Source of the DNA: Stutzerimonas stutzeri
GTDB lineage: Bacteria > Pseudomonadota > Gammaproteobacteria > Pseudomonadales > Pseudomonadaceae
Length of the DNA: 64,000 bases
Reading direction: 5' to 3'
Assembly: GCA_002387205.1 (NCBI GenBank)
Contig: DGLA01000001.1
Location: forward strand, 62,001-126,000
Part shown: one piece after another, positions 7,744-16,425 of the stretch
How positions within the stretch are numbered: the first letter of the stretch is position 1
Layout of the letters: each line of letters opens with the position of its first letter
The notes under the pieces: model-generated
The model's database searches: none
Seen by the model: the letters and a program-made list of their open reading frames with translations, nothing else
Told to the model about the DNA's origin: nothing
Made by a program: the position numbers and the translations under genes

Positions 7744-10649
7744 ACCATTTCGATCCCAAGCAATATCTGAAAGGCCAGGTCAACAGCTTTGACCCGGCCC
7801 TGTTCGACCGTGACCTGGGCACTCCGGCGCGGACCTCCGAGACGACAGTCAGCCTGGTAATCGACGGCGTTCAGATCAGCGTGCCGGAAGGCACCTCGGT
7901 CATGCGCGCCGCCGCCCTGGCAGGCATCACGGTGCCCAAGCTGTGCGCCACCGACAACCTGGAGGCCTTCGGCTCCTGCCGGATCTGCGCCGTGGAGATC
8001 GAGGGGCGCCGCGGTTACCCCGCGTCCTGCACCACGCCGGTCACCGAAGGCATGTTGGTGACCACGCAGAACAGCAAGCTGGCCAAGCTGCGTCGCAACA
8101 TCATGGAGCTGTACATCTCCGACCACCCGCTGGATTGCCTGACCTGCCCGGCCAACGGCGATTGCGAGCTGCAGGACATGGCCGGCGCTGTCGGCCTTCG
8201 CGAGGTGCGCTACGGCTTCGATGGGGCCAACCATCTGCATGCCGAGATCGACAACTCCAACCCGTATTTCAGCTTCGATCCGAGCAAGTGCATCGTCTGC
8301 TCGCGCTGTGTGCGTGCCTGCGGCGAAGTGCAGGGCACCTTCGCCCTGACCATCGACGGCCGGGGCTTTGACTCCACCGTATCGGCCAGCCAGAAACAGC
8401 CGTTCATGGACTCGGAGTGCGTGTCCTGCGGTGCGTGCGTTCAGGCGTGCCCGACCGCAACCCTGATGGAAAAGAGCGTCATCGAACAGGGCGTGCCCGA
8501 GCACAGCGTGGTCACCACCTGTGCCTACTGTGGCGTGGGCTGTTCGTTCGAAGCGCAGATGAAAGGCGACAAGCTGATCCGCATGGTTCCGTACAAGGGC
8601 GGCGACGCGAACCACGGCCATTCGTGCGTCAAGGGCCGCTTCGCCTTTGGTTACGCGACCCACAAGGATCGCATCCGCGAGCCGATGATCCGCGACTCGA
8701 TCGCTCAGCCGTGGCGTGCAGTGTCCTGGGACGAAGCGCTGACCTTCGCCGCGCGTCGTCTGCGCGAGACCCAGGCCACCTATGGTCGGGACAGCGTCGG
8801 CGGCATCACCTCGTCGCGCTGCACCAACGAAGAAACCTATCTGGTTCAGAAACTGATCCGTGCCGCGTTCGGCAACAACAACACCGATACCTGCGCCCGC
8901 GTCTGCCACTCGCCGACGGGTTATGGCCTCAAGGCTACGCTGGGCGAGTCCGCCGGTACCCAGACGTTCGATTCGGTGATGAAAGCTGACGTCATATTGG
9001 TGATCGGGGCAAACCCTACGGACGCTCACCCGGTTTTCGCTTCGCAGATGAAACGTCGCCTGCGCCAGGGCGCCACCCTGATCGTCGCCGATCCACGGCG
9101 TATCGACCTGCTCAAAACGCCGCACGCCGAGAAAGGGCTGCACCTGGCTCTGAAACCGGGTACCAACGTCGCGCTGGTCAACGCGCTGGCCCACGTGGTC
9201 GTCACCGAAGGGCTGGAAGACAAGGCATTCATCGAAAGCCGCTGCGAAACCAACGCTTATCAGAAGTGGCGTGACTTCATCAGTGAGGCCCGCCATGCGC
9301 CGGAAGTCTCCGAAGCGGAAACAGGTGTGCCGGCTGGACTGGTACGTCAGGCAGCTCGTACCTATGCCATGGCTGGCAACGGCGCCATCTACTACGGCCT
9401 GGGCGTGACCGAGCACAGCCAGGGCTCCACCACGGTCATGAGCATCGCAAACCTGGCCATGGCAACCGGCAACATCGGCCGTGAAGGCGTGGGTGTGAAC
9501 CCGTTGCGCGGACAGAACAATGTCCAGGGTTCGTGCGACATGGGCTCCTTCCCCCATGAATTGCCGGGCTACCAGCACGTTGCCGACCCGGAGGTGCGTC
9601 AGCGCTTCGAGCGCGCCTGGAACATCACCCTCGATGACGAGCCGGGCCTGCGTATTCCGAACATGTTCGATGCCGCGGTGGCGGGCAAATTCAAGGCGCT
9701 CTACGTACAGGGCGAAGACATCGCGCAATCGGACCCGAACACCCAGCACGTCGAGGCCGCGCTGTCGGCACTGGACTGCCTGATCGTTCAGGATATCTTC
9801 CTCAACGAGACCGCCAAGTACGCCCACGTGCTGCTGCCCGGTGCGACCTTCCTGGAGAAGAACGGCACCTTCACCAACGCCGAACGGCGCATCAACCGCG
9901 TTCGCCGCGTCATGCCGCCGATTGCCGGCATGGAGGACTGGGAAGTCACGCAGGCGTTGTCCAACGCGCTCGGATATCCCATGAACTACAGCCATCCGTC
10001 CGAGATCATGGACGAGATCGCACAGCTGGCGCCTACGTTCACCGGCGTCAACTACAGCAAGCTGGAAGTCCTGGGCAGCATCCAGTGGCCGTGCAACGAC
10101 GATTACCCGATGGGCACGCCGACCATGCATGGCGTGGATTTCCCGATCGGCAAAGGCAACTTCGCCATCACCGAGTACGTGGCCACCGAAGAGCGCGTCA
10201 ACCGCCGTTACCCGCTGTTGCTCACCACCGGCCGTATCCTGAGCCAGTACAACGTGGGCGCGCAGACTCGCCGGACCGCCAACAGCGCCTGGCACGATGA
10301 AGATGTGCTGGAAATCCACCCGAACGACGCCGAGGACCGTGGCCTGAAGGATGGCGACTGGCTGGGTATTCGCAGCCGGGTTGGGCATACGGTGCTGCGC
10401 TGCCGGGTCAGTGATCGCATGGCACCGGGCGTGGTGTACACCACCTTCCACCATCCGGGCAGTGGCGCCAACGTCATCACGACCGACAACTCGGACTGGG
10501 CGACCAACTGCCCCGAGTACAAGGTGACGGCGGTCCAGGTCGAGAAGGTCACGCAGCCATCGGATTGGCAGCAGCGCTTCCAGGACTTCGACCAGATGCA
10601 GCAGCGCTATCTGGAACATGCCGAGACAGCGGAAGTGGCGCTCAAATGA
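7737..10649 (+). CDS. fdsA: NAD-dependent formate dehydrogenase, alpha (molybdenum) subunit, cysteine type
   Basis: This 970-residue catalytic subunit has an N-terminal NuoG-like part with [2Fe-2S] (FGSCRICAVE) and 4Fe-4S ferredoxin-type motifs (CIVCSRCVRACGE and CVSCGACVQACPT), followed by a molybdopterin oxidoreductase domain. That domain opens with CAYCGVGCSFEAQ, the proximal 4Fe-4S cluster, and has the molybdenum ligand in ARVCHSPTGYG, where C390 is followed by H391. The ligand codon is TGC, not TGA, so this enzyme does not use selenocysteine despite lying beside selB-selC. The C-terminal domain (ending with the stretch around TTFHHPGSGANVITTD) binds the bis-MGD cofactor. Confidence 0.95.
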   Translation: MLNHFDPKQYLKGQVNSFDPALFDRDLGTPARTSETTVSLVIDGVQISVPEGTSVMRAAALAGITVPKLCATDNLEAFGSCRICAVEIEGRRGYPASCTTPVTEGMLVTTQNSKLAKLRRNIMELYISDHPLDCLTCPANGDCELQDMAGAVGLREVRYGFDGANHLHAEIDNSNPYFSFDPSKCIVCSRCVRACGEVQGTFALTIDGRGFDSTVSASQKQPFMDSECVSCGACVQACPTATLMEKSVIEQGVPEHSVVTTCAYCGVGCSFEAQMKGDKLIRMVPYKGGDANHGHSCVKGRFAFGYATHKDRIREPMIRDSIAQPWRAVSWDEALTFAARRLRETQATYGRDSVGGITSSRCTNEETYLVQKLIRAAFGNNNTDTCARVCHSPTGYGLKATLGESAGTQTFDSVMKADVILVIGANPTDAHPVFASQMKRRLRQGATLIVADPRRIDLLKTPHAEKGLHLALKPGTNVALVNALAHVVVTEGLEDKAFIESRCETNAYQKWRDFISEARHAPEVSEAETGVPAGLVRQAARTYAMAGNGAIYYGLGVTEHSQGSTTVMSIANLAMATGNIGREGVGVNPLRGQNNVQGSCDMGSFPHELPGYQHVADPEVRQRFERAWNITLDDEPGLRIPNMFDAAVAGKFKALYVQGEDIAQSDPNTQHVEAALSALDCLIVQDIFLNETAKYAHVLLPGATFLEKNGTFTNAERRINRVRRVMPPIAGMEDWEVTQALSNALGYPMNYSHPSEIMDEIAQLAPTFTGVNYSKLEVLGSIQWPCNDDYPMGTPTMHGVDFPIGKGNFAITEYVATEERVNRRYPLLLTTGRILSQYNVGAQTRRTANSAWHDEDVLEIHPNDAEDRGLKDGDWLGIRSRVGHTVLRCRVSDRMAPGVVYTTFHHPGSGANVITTDNSDWATNCPEYKVTAVQVEKVTQPSDWQQRFQDFDQMQQRYLEHAETAEVALK

Positions 10650-10691
10650 GTGCCACACCAGGCCGTGTCACAGGACAGGAGGACGCCTTGC

Positions 10692-10952
10692 ATGAATGAG
10701 ATGGATACGCTGGTCAAGATGGTGAATCAGATCACCGTGAACAATCGGCATCATCAGGAAGAAGCGCTCGCGGCCGAACAGATCGCGCTGCACCTGAAGA
10801 AATTCTGGGCGCGCCGGATGAAGGAACAGATCATCGACTACGCCGAGAACGACGGAACTGATCTGGACCCTATTGGCCGGTTAGCTGTGCTGCGGCTCAA
10901 GCGGATGTCGGATGAAGTGCGTGACTGGGCGGAAACGTCCGATGCGGGATAG
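10692..10952 (+). CDS. fdsD: NAD-dependent formate dehydrogenase, delta subunit
   Basis: This 86-residue protein (MNEMDTLVKMVNQITVNN...) matches the small FdsD family: an N-terminal helix with a VKMVNQI core, a central basic helix (LKKFWARRMKEQI) and the final LSDEVRDWAE-like segment (here MSDEVRDWAE). FdsD is needed for an active Fds enzyme in related organisms, probably for cofactor insertion or assembly. I chose ATG 10692 because AGGAGG at 10677-10682 precedes it at good spacing; a GTG at 10650 is open in frame but has no such site. The sulfurtransferase-like chaperone gene fdsC, which usually lies between fdsA and fdsD, is absent here. Confidence 0.85.
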   Translation: MNEMDTLVKMVNQITVNNRHHQEEALAAEQIALHLKKFWARRMKEQIIDYAENDGTDLDPIGRLAVLRLKRMSDEVRDWAETSDAG

Positions 10953-10972
10953 CAGGTTCTGATGCAATGTTT

Positions 10973-10996
10973 GGCCACCCAAGGGTGGCCTTTTTT
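10973..10996 (+). terminator. Rho-independent terminator of the fds operon
   Basis: GGCCACCC (10973-10980) pairs perfectly with GGGTGGCC (10983-10990) across an AA loop and is followed by six T residues. It stands 20 bases after the fdsD stop codon. Confidence 0.92.
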
Positions 10997-11090
10997 GTTT
11001 GGATGTCCGGGATAAAAGCGATCGCTGACGGAGCGCACGCAGGAAAATATTGGTCTAGGATTGCTGCACGGAACACAGAGGAGACCAAGC

Positions 11091-12272
11091 ATGCTGGCTA
11101 CATTGCTTCCTACCCTGCAGGGGCTGAACCTTCCGTTGCGCCTCCGTCTGTGGGACGGCAAGGAGATGGATATTGGCCCCGCCCCGTGCGTGACGCTGGA
11201 GATCAAGGACCCCAATCTGCTGCCCCAGCTCGCGCACCCAAGCCTCGACCTGCTCGGCGGCGCCTATGTAGAAGGGCAGATCGATCTGCACGGGCCGGTC
11301 GAAGAGATCATCCGCATCGGTGACGAAATCACCCGGGCCCTGGGCAACGCGAACGCGTCACTGCCAATACGTGAATCCCATGACAAGGCCACCGACGCCG
11401 AGGCCATTTCCTACCATTACGACCTGTCCAACGCCTTTTATCAGCTGTGGCTGGACCGGGACATGGTCTATTCCTGTGGCTATTTCGAGACCGGCACCGA
11501 AGACCTGGACCAGGCCCAGCAGGCCAAGCTCCGCCATCTGTGTCGCAAGCTGCGCCTGAAGCCCGGCGACCGGCTGCTGGACGTCGGTTGCGGCTGGGGT
11601 GGGCTGGCACGCTTTGCCGCGCGCGAATACGGTGCGCAGGTGTTGGGCATCACCCTGAGCCGGGAGCAGCTGAAGCTGGCCCGCGAGCGCGTGGCTGCCG
11701 AGGGGCTCGAGCGTCAGGTCCAGCTTGAACTGATGGATTACCGCGACCTGCCCCAGGGCGAGCAGTTCGACAAGATCGTCAGTGTGGGCATGTTCGAGCA
11801 TGTCGGCCACGCCAACCTGCCGCTGTATTGCCGCCAGCTGTCCGCGCTGGTCCGCCCTGGCGGGCTGGTCATGAACCATGGCATCACGTCGCGGCATATC
11901 GACGGTCGGCCGGTCAGCCACGGCGCCGGGGAGTTCATCGACCATTACGTGTTTCCCCATGGCGAGTTGCCGCACCTGACCGAGATCGGCGCCTGTATCA
12001 GCGAATCGGGGCTGGAGATCGTCGATGTGGAAAGCCTGCGCCTGCACTATGCGCGCACGCTGCAGTTCTGGAGCGAGCGGCTTGAGGCTCGGCTGGACGA
12101 GGCTCGGCGAATGGTTCCGGAGCGCGCGCTGCGGATCTGGCGGATCTATCTGGCCGGTTGCGCGTATGGATTCCGCCGCAACTGGATCAATCTGCATCAG
12201 ATACTGGCAAGCAAGCCCCTGCCCGATGGTTCACACGAGCTGCCCTGGTCACGCGCCGATATATACCGGTGA
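11091..12272 (+). CDS. cfa: Cyclopropane-fatty-acyl-phospholipid synthase family protein
   Basis: This protein of about 393 residues methylenates double bonds of membrane phospholipid acyl chains using S-adenosylmethionine. The SAM-binding glycine motif LLDVGCGWGGLARFAA is at about residues 160-175, preceded by the family's ISYHYDLSNAFYQLWLD and followed by SVGMFEHVG. An N-terminal lipid-binding-type domain of about 95 residues precedes the methyltransferase. The start at ATG 11091 has the site AGAGGAG eight bases upstream; an in-frame TTG at 11061 is less likely. Pseudomonads often have two cfa-like genes, so the symbol is given at family level. Confidence 0.85.
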   Translation: MLATLLPTLQGLNLPLRLRLWDGKEMDIGPAPCVTLEIKDPNLLPQLAHPSLDLLGGAYVEGQIDLHGPVEEIIRIGDEITRALGNANASLPIRESHDKATDAEAISYHYDLSNAFYQLWLDRDMVYSCGYFETGTEDLDQAQQAKLRHLCRKLRLKPGDRLLDVGCGWGGLARFAAREYGAQVLGITLSREQLKLARERVAAEGLERQVQLELMDYRDLPQGEQFDKIVSVGMFEHVGHANLPLYCRQLSALVRPGGLVMNHGITSRHIDGRPVSHGAGEFIDHYVFPHGELPHLTEIGACISESGLEIVDVESLRLHYARTLQFWSERLEARLDEARRMVPERALRIWRIYLAGCAYGFRRNWINLHQILASKPLPDGSHELPWSRADIYR

Positions 12273-12278
12273 CATTCC

Positions 12279-12302
12279 GGCCTGGCGCTTGGGCGCCAGG
12301 CC
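12279..12302. terminator. Hairpin between convergent cfa and uspA-like genes
   Basis: GGCCTGGCGC (12279-12288) pairs perfectly with GCGCCAGGCC (12293-12302) across a four-base loop. It fills the gap between two convergent stop codons. It lacks a T run, so efficiency as an intrinsic terminator is uncertain. Confidence 0.55.
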
Positions 12303-12308
12303 GCTGCA

Positions 12309-13163
12309 TCAGCGCAACAGCAACAAGGGCGTGGTGGTCGTGCGGATCATGCTGGTGGTGGTGCTGCCGACGAGAAACTGGCGAATTCGTGAATGACCGT
12401 AAGCGCCCATCACCAACAGGTCGATGCCATGCTCGGCCTGATAGGCGTGCAGGCTGGGCTCCACTTCGCCGGGACGAATGGACAGGTACACCTCGAAGCC
12501 TGCCGCCGACAGCGCATCGCGTGCTGCCTCCAGCAGGGCATGGTTGTCTCCGGTATCGGCACCGACCATCACCAGATGGATCGGAATGCCCCTGAACAGC
12601 GGACTGGAAGCGAGCATCTCGACGCCCTTGCGAGTCGTATCGCTGCCGTCGAAGGCCAGCATGACGCTGCGCGGTGTGCTGAAGCTGGCAGGCGTGACGA
12701 GGATCGGGCGATGCAGGGTGCGGATGGCACTCTCCAGCTGACTGCCGATCAGTTGCCGGTCGCTACCGCTGTCTTCGCCCTGCTTGCCGATCACCACCAG
12801 GCGGGTATCGCGCTCCAGCTCATGAAGGCTTTCCAGCAGATCGCCGTGACGCTGGCGAATCTCCGGCTGTGTTACGCCGGCCTGGACGACCCGCTGCCTG
12901 GCGGCATCGAGCATCATGCGGCCCTCTTCCAGCGCCAGCTTGCTGCGCTTGGCGTCCAGTGCGGCCAGCTCCTCGAGCAGATATTCGCGGCTGCCCAGGC
13001 CAATGATGCCGCTGAGATTGCCCGTGGCCGGGTACTGCTGCTGGTCGAGAACGTGCAGCAGCGTCAGAGGCGCATCGAGTCTGAGGCTGGCCCAGGCAGC
13101 GCAATCGCATACCGCCGCAGCCTGTGGCGAACCGTCGATACATGCCAGAACCTGATTCATCAT
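12309..13163 (-). CDS. Tandem universal stress protein (UspA family)
   Basis: This 284-residue protein has two Usp domains. The first begins MMNQVLACIDGSPQAAAV and the second begins near SVMLAFDGSDTTRKGVEML; it ends with the typical ATP-binding tail pattern DLLVMGAYGHSRIRQFLVGSTT. The start at ATG 13163 (or the next codon, 13160) follows GAGGAG on the minus strand. It lies 10 bases downstream of a SulP transporter gene in the same direction, so the two are almost certainly one operon. UspA-SulP pairing is common in proteobacteria, where the Usp protein may sense ATP or stress for the transporter; that role is inferred. Confidence 0.9.
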   Translation of the reverse strand: MMNQVLACIDGSPQAAAVCDCAAWASLRLDAPLTLLHVLDQQQYPATGNLSGIIGLGSREYLLEELAALDAKRSKLALEEGRMMLDAARQRVVQAGVTQPEIRQRHGDLLESLHELERDTRLVVIGKQGEDSGSDRQLIGSQLESAIRTLHRPILVTPASFSTPRSVMLAFDGSDTTRKGVEMLASSPLFRGIPIHLVMVGADTGDNHALLEAARDALSAAGFEVYLSIRPGEVEPSLHAYQAEHGIDLLVMGAYGHSRIRQFLVGSTTTSMIRTTTTPLLLLR

Positions 13164-13173
13164 CGCTCTCCTC

Positions 13174-14661
13174 TCAATGGCCCACGAGTTCGTCGGTGGC
13201 GTCGGGTTTGTCGTGCACGCCGAAGCGGTCGACGATGGTCGCGCTGGCTTCATTCAGACCCAGCACCTCGACCTCAGTGCCCTCTCGGCGGAACTTGAGC
13301 ACCACCTTGTCCAGTGCCGACACGGCGGTGATGTCCCAGAAGTGCGCCTGGCTGAGGTCGACCGTGACCTTGCCGACCGCTTCCTTGAAGTCGAACGCGC
13401 TGGTGAATTTGTCCGACGAGCTGAAGAACACCTGACCCACCACGCGGTAGGTACGCTGGTTGCCGTCGGCGGACAGCTCGTTGCCGATGTGCAGGTAGTG
13501 CCCGACCTTGTTGGCGAAGAACAGCGCGGCCAGCAGCACACCCGCCAATACGCCAAACGCCAGGTTGTGGGTGAACACCACCACGACCACGGTCACCACC
13601 ATGACGATGTTGGTGGAGAGCGGATAGCGCCTGAGGTTGCGCAGCGAATCCCAGCTGAAGGTGCCGATGGACACCATGATCATCACCGCCACCAGGGCGG
13701 CCATGGGAATCTGGCCGACCCAGTCGCTGAGGAAGACCACCATCAGCAGCAGCACGACGCCGGCAATCAGGGTCGACAGGCGGGTACGGCCGCCGGATTT
13801 CACGTTGATCACCGACTGGCCGATCATCGCGCAGCCGGCCATGCCGCCGAACATCCCGGAGACGATGTTGGCGACGCCCTGGCCCTTGCACTCACGGTTC
13901 TTGTCGCTGCCGGTGTCGGTCAGGTCATCGACGATGGTGGCCGTCATCAACGACTCCAGCAGGCCGACCACGGCCAGCGCCGCCGAATACGGGAAGATGA
14001 TCGTCAGGGTTTCGAAGTTCAGCGGCACTTCCGGCCAGAGGAAGACCGGCAGGGTGTCGGGCAGGTCGCCCATGTCGGCGACGGTGCGGATATCCAGCCC
14101 CAGGTAGATGGCCACTGCGGTGAGCGACAGGATGCACACCAGCGGAGAGGGGATCACCTTGCCGATCTTCGGCACATAGGGAAACAGGTAGATGATGCCC
14201 AGGCCCGCCGCGGTCATGGCGTAGACGTGCCAGGTGACGCCGGTCAGTTCCGGCAGCTGCGCCATGAAGATCAGGATCGCCAGCGCATTGACGAAGCCGG
14301 TCACTACCGAGCGCGAGACGAAGCGCATCAGCGAGCCAAGGCGCAGATAGCCGGCACCGATCTGAAAGACGCCGCACAGTAGCGTCGCCGCCAGCAGGTA
14401 TTGCAGACCGTGCTCGCGCACCAGCGTCACCATCAGCAGCGCCATGGCGCCGGTGGCTGCGGAAATCATCCCCGGGCGGCCGCCGACAAAGGCGATCACC
14501 ACAGCGATGCAGAACGAGGCATACAGGCCGACACGCGGGTCGACCCCGGCAATGATGGAAAAGGCGATTGCTTCGGGGATCAGGGCAAGGGCAACGACGA
14601 GCCCGGCGAGGACATCGCCACGAATGTTGCAAAACCAGTTTTGTTTGATCGAATGGAGCAT
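13174..14661 (-). CDS. SulP-family anion transporter with STAS domain
   Basis: This 495-residue inner membrane protein starts with the family signature region GDVLAGLVVALALIPEAIAF, continues with about ten to twelve hydrophobic segments, and ends in a cytoplasmic STAS domain (from about residue 400; KVTVDLSQAHFWDITAVSAL). Members carry sulfate, bicarbonate or dicarboxylates, usually with sodium or protons; the substrate cannot be told from sequence here. It is the first gene of a two-gene unit with the UspA-like gene. Confidence 0.88.
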   Translation of the reverse strand: MLHSIKQNWFCNIRGDVLAGLVVALALIPEAIAFSIIAGVDPRVGLYASFCIAVVIAFVGGRPGMISAATGAMALLMVTLVREHGLQYLLAATLLCGVFQIGAGYLRLGSLMRFVSRSVVTGFVNALAILIFMAQLPELTGVTWHVYAMTAAGLGIIYLFPYVPKIGKVIPSPLVCILSLTAVAIYLGLDIRTVADMGDLPDTLPVFLWPEVPLNFETLTIIFPYSAALAVVGLLESLMTATIVDDLTDTGSDKNRECKGQGVANIVSGMFGGMAGCAMIGQSVINVKSGGRTRLSTLIAGVVLLLMVVFLSDWVGQIPMAALVAVMIMVSIGTFSWDSLRNLRRYPLSTNIVMVVTVVVVVFTHNLAFGVLAGVLLAALFFANKVGHYLHIGNELSADGNQRTYRVVGQVFFSSSDKFTSAFDFKEAVGKVTVDLSQAHFWDITAVSALDKVVLKFRREGTEVEVLGLNEASATIVDRFGVHDKPDATDELVGH

Positions 14662-15007
14662 GGTGATTTCCTGAGCAAGGCATCACCGGCAGGCCAGCAA
14701 GGCACGCGGTTGATACAAGGCTAGTTCCGATTGAGGTAGCGGCGCGAAGTTCGCGAACAAAGCATGGCGCGCCGGAAGCGGCCGCACCTGATGGCGGCCG
14801 GGTGGCTTTGGCGTGCGGGTCGCGCTATGGCGGACTAGTGAACCGGGTCACTGCAATATTCACTCGGCAGACGCTTCAGTGGGCGAAGCGGTGTAAACAG
14901 GCCGCGAATGATAGCCCAGCCACCCGGCGCTTGCGACCTGCCACGCCAGGCAGGCGCTGGTCGGCACGAGCCGGAAAGGCGCTCGGATGATCTGCGGGGG
15001 GCGGGTG
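14662..15007. other. Intergenic region upstream of the SulP gene
   Basis: I see no gene in these 346 bases. The part next to 14661 must hold the promoter of the SulP-Usp unit. A short perfect palindrome GTTCGCGAAC lies near 14750. The part next to 15007 follows the HD-GYP stop codon. Confidence 0.4.
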
Positions 15008-16204
15008 CTAGCGCCAGAAATCGTCCAGATTGGCGAAGCCCCACTGCGCCGGATCTTCCCGTCCAACGATGCGATCACTCACGCCGCGGCGTGACAGGTC
15101 CAGATCCTGCTGCGGGATCGGCACCTTGGTCTTGGCCGAAAAGAACACCCGCACGAGGGGTTCGGTGAGTTTCTCCGGATGCTGGTCGATCACCACGCCA
15201 AGCCGCCCCGACTCCAGGCGCACCAGCGAACCGAGCGGGTAGATGCCGACGGAGCGCACAAAGGCGTGGAAGACCTGCATATCGAAATGGCCCTTCCACT
15301 GCGCCATACGCGCCAGCGATTCGGCCGGATTCCAGGCCTTCTTGTAGGGGCGATTGGAGGTGATAGCGTCATAGACATCGCAGACCGCACCCATGCGCGA
15401 GAAGAGGCTGATGGCCTCGCCCTGGAGCCGATCGGGGTAACCGGTGCCATCGAACTTCTCGTGATGATGCAGGCAGACATCCAGCGCCGACGCGGGAATC
15501 GACCCGGCCGCCGTCAGCAGCGCGTGGCCACGCTCGGGGTGGCTGCGCATGATGGCGAACTCCGAATCGGTCAATCCGCCAGCCTTGTTCAGGACCTCCA
15601 GCGGCATGGCCATCTTGCCGACATCATGCAGCAACCCCGCCAACCCGGCCTCGCGAACGGTGTCTTCGTCCAGCTTGAGCTGGCGGCCCAGCGACACCAT
15701 CAGCGCGCAGACTGCCACCGAGTGCATATAGGTGTATTCGTCCTTGTGCTTGAGCCGCGCCAGGCCGATCAGCGCGGAGCTGTTGCGTGACAGGGAATCG
15801 CTGATATCGGCGACGAGCGGCAGGCACCCCTCGACGTTGATGGCGTTACCCAGCCGGGCTTCGTTGAACAGCTCGGTAATGGCTTTCTTCGATCGGGTCA
15901 GTAGCCGCGCTGCGCGTTGTAGCTCGTCACGCGCGCTGCAGCGCGCCGGGGTGGCTGCGGTCGTCGGTCCGGGCTGCGGCACGGGCTCGTCCGATGGGGC
16001 AGCGACGGGGCTGCCCGCGACGTCGACGCCTTTGCTGACATCGATCCAGACCCCGCTCAGCCCGCTCTCGCGCAGGCGTACGAGGTCATCGGCGTCTTCT
16101 ATGACGAATTTGCTCTTCCAGAACGGATGCGAAAGCCAATTGCCTTCGAATCCAGTGATGTACATTCCAGAGCGAACCGCATCAGCGGAGATTTTCTTCA
16201 GCAT
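15008..16204 (-). CDS. HD-GYP domain cyclic-di-GMP phosphodiesterase-like protein
   Basis: This 398-residue cytoplasmic protein has an N-terminal DUF3391 region (MLKKISADAVRSGMYITGF) and an HD-GYP domain. Key residues are H161, the HD pair at 193-194 in LLHDVGKMAMP, HHHE at 246-249 and GTGYP at 253-257, so the catalytic set appears complete. Such proteins hydrolyse cyclic di-GMP and favour motility over biofilm growth. The region at about residues 62-88 is a proline/alanine-rich linker. It is divergent from dctB, and nothing links it functionally to its neighbours. Confidence 0.9.
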   Translation of the reverse strand: MLKKISADAVRSGMYITGFEGNWLSHPFWKSKFVIEDADDLVRLRESGLSGVWIDVSKGVDVAGSPVAAPSDEPVPQPGPTTAATPARCSARDELQRAARLLTRSKKAITELFNEARLGNAINVEGCLPLVADISDSLSRNSSALIGLARLKHKDEYTYMHSVAVCALMVSLGRQLKLDEDTVREAGLAGLLHDVGKMAMPLEVLNKAGGLTDSEFAIMRSHPERGHALLTAAGSIPASALDVCLHHHEKFDGTGYPDRLQGEAISLFSRMGAVCDVYDAITSNRPYKKAWNPAESLARMAQWKGHFDMQVFHAFVRSVGIYPLGSLVRLESGRLGVVIDQHPEKLTEPLVRVFFSAKTKVPIPQQDLDLSRRGVSDRIVGREDPAQWGFANLDDFWR

Positions 16205-16425
16205 GCACGCCTCGTGACGAACTAACGCAAGGGGTCCGTGACACGCCAGCAGAGCCCCAGTTGTGACACCTGCTTTCCATGCAGCTCAAGCCATCCGATG
16301 CAAGCAACGACGGCATCATCGTGCCACTACCGACCATGCCTGTGCATTAGCCAATAGCGCTACGAGACCTTGTCTTCCGACGTACGGCCTGCATTACCAT
16401 TCGAGTCCCCCATCGCGAGCTGATC

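Noticed and set aside
8904..8906. Possible selenocysteine codon in fdsA
   Set aside because: The codon at the molybdenum-ligand position is TGC, so this is a cysteine enzyme.
7377..10658. A very long open frame on the minus strand opposite fdsA and fdsB
   Set aside because: It is an antisense by-product of high-GC codon use; the plus-strand frames carry all the Fds motifs, and the antisense product has no recognisable domain.
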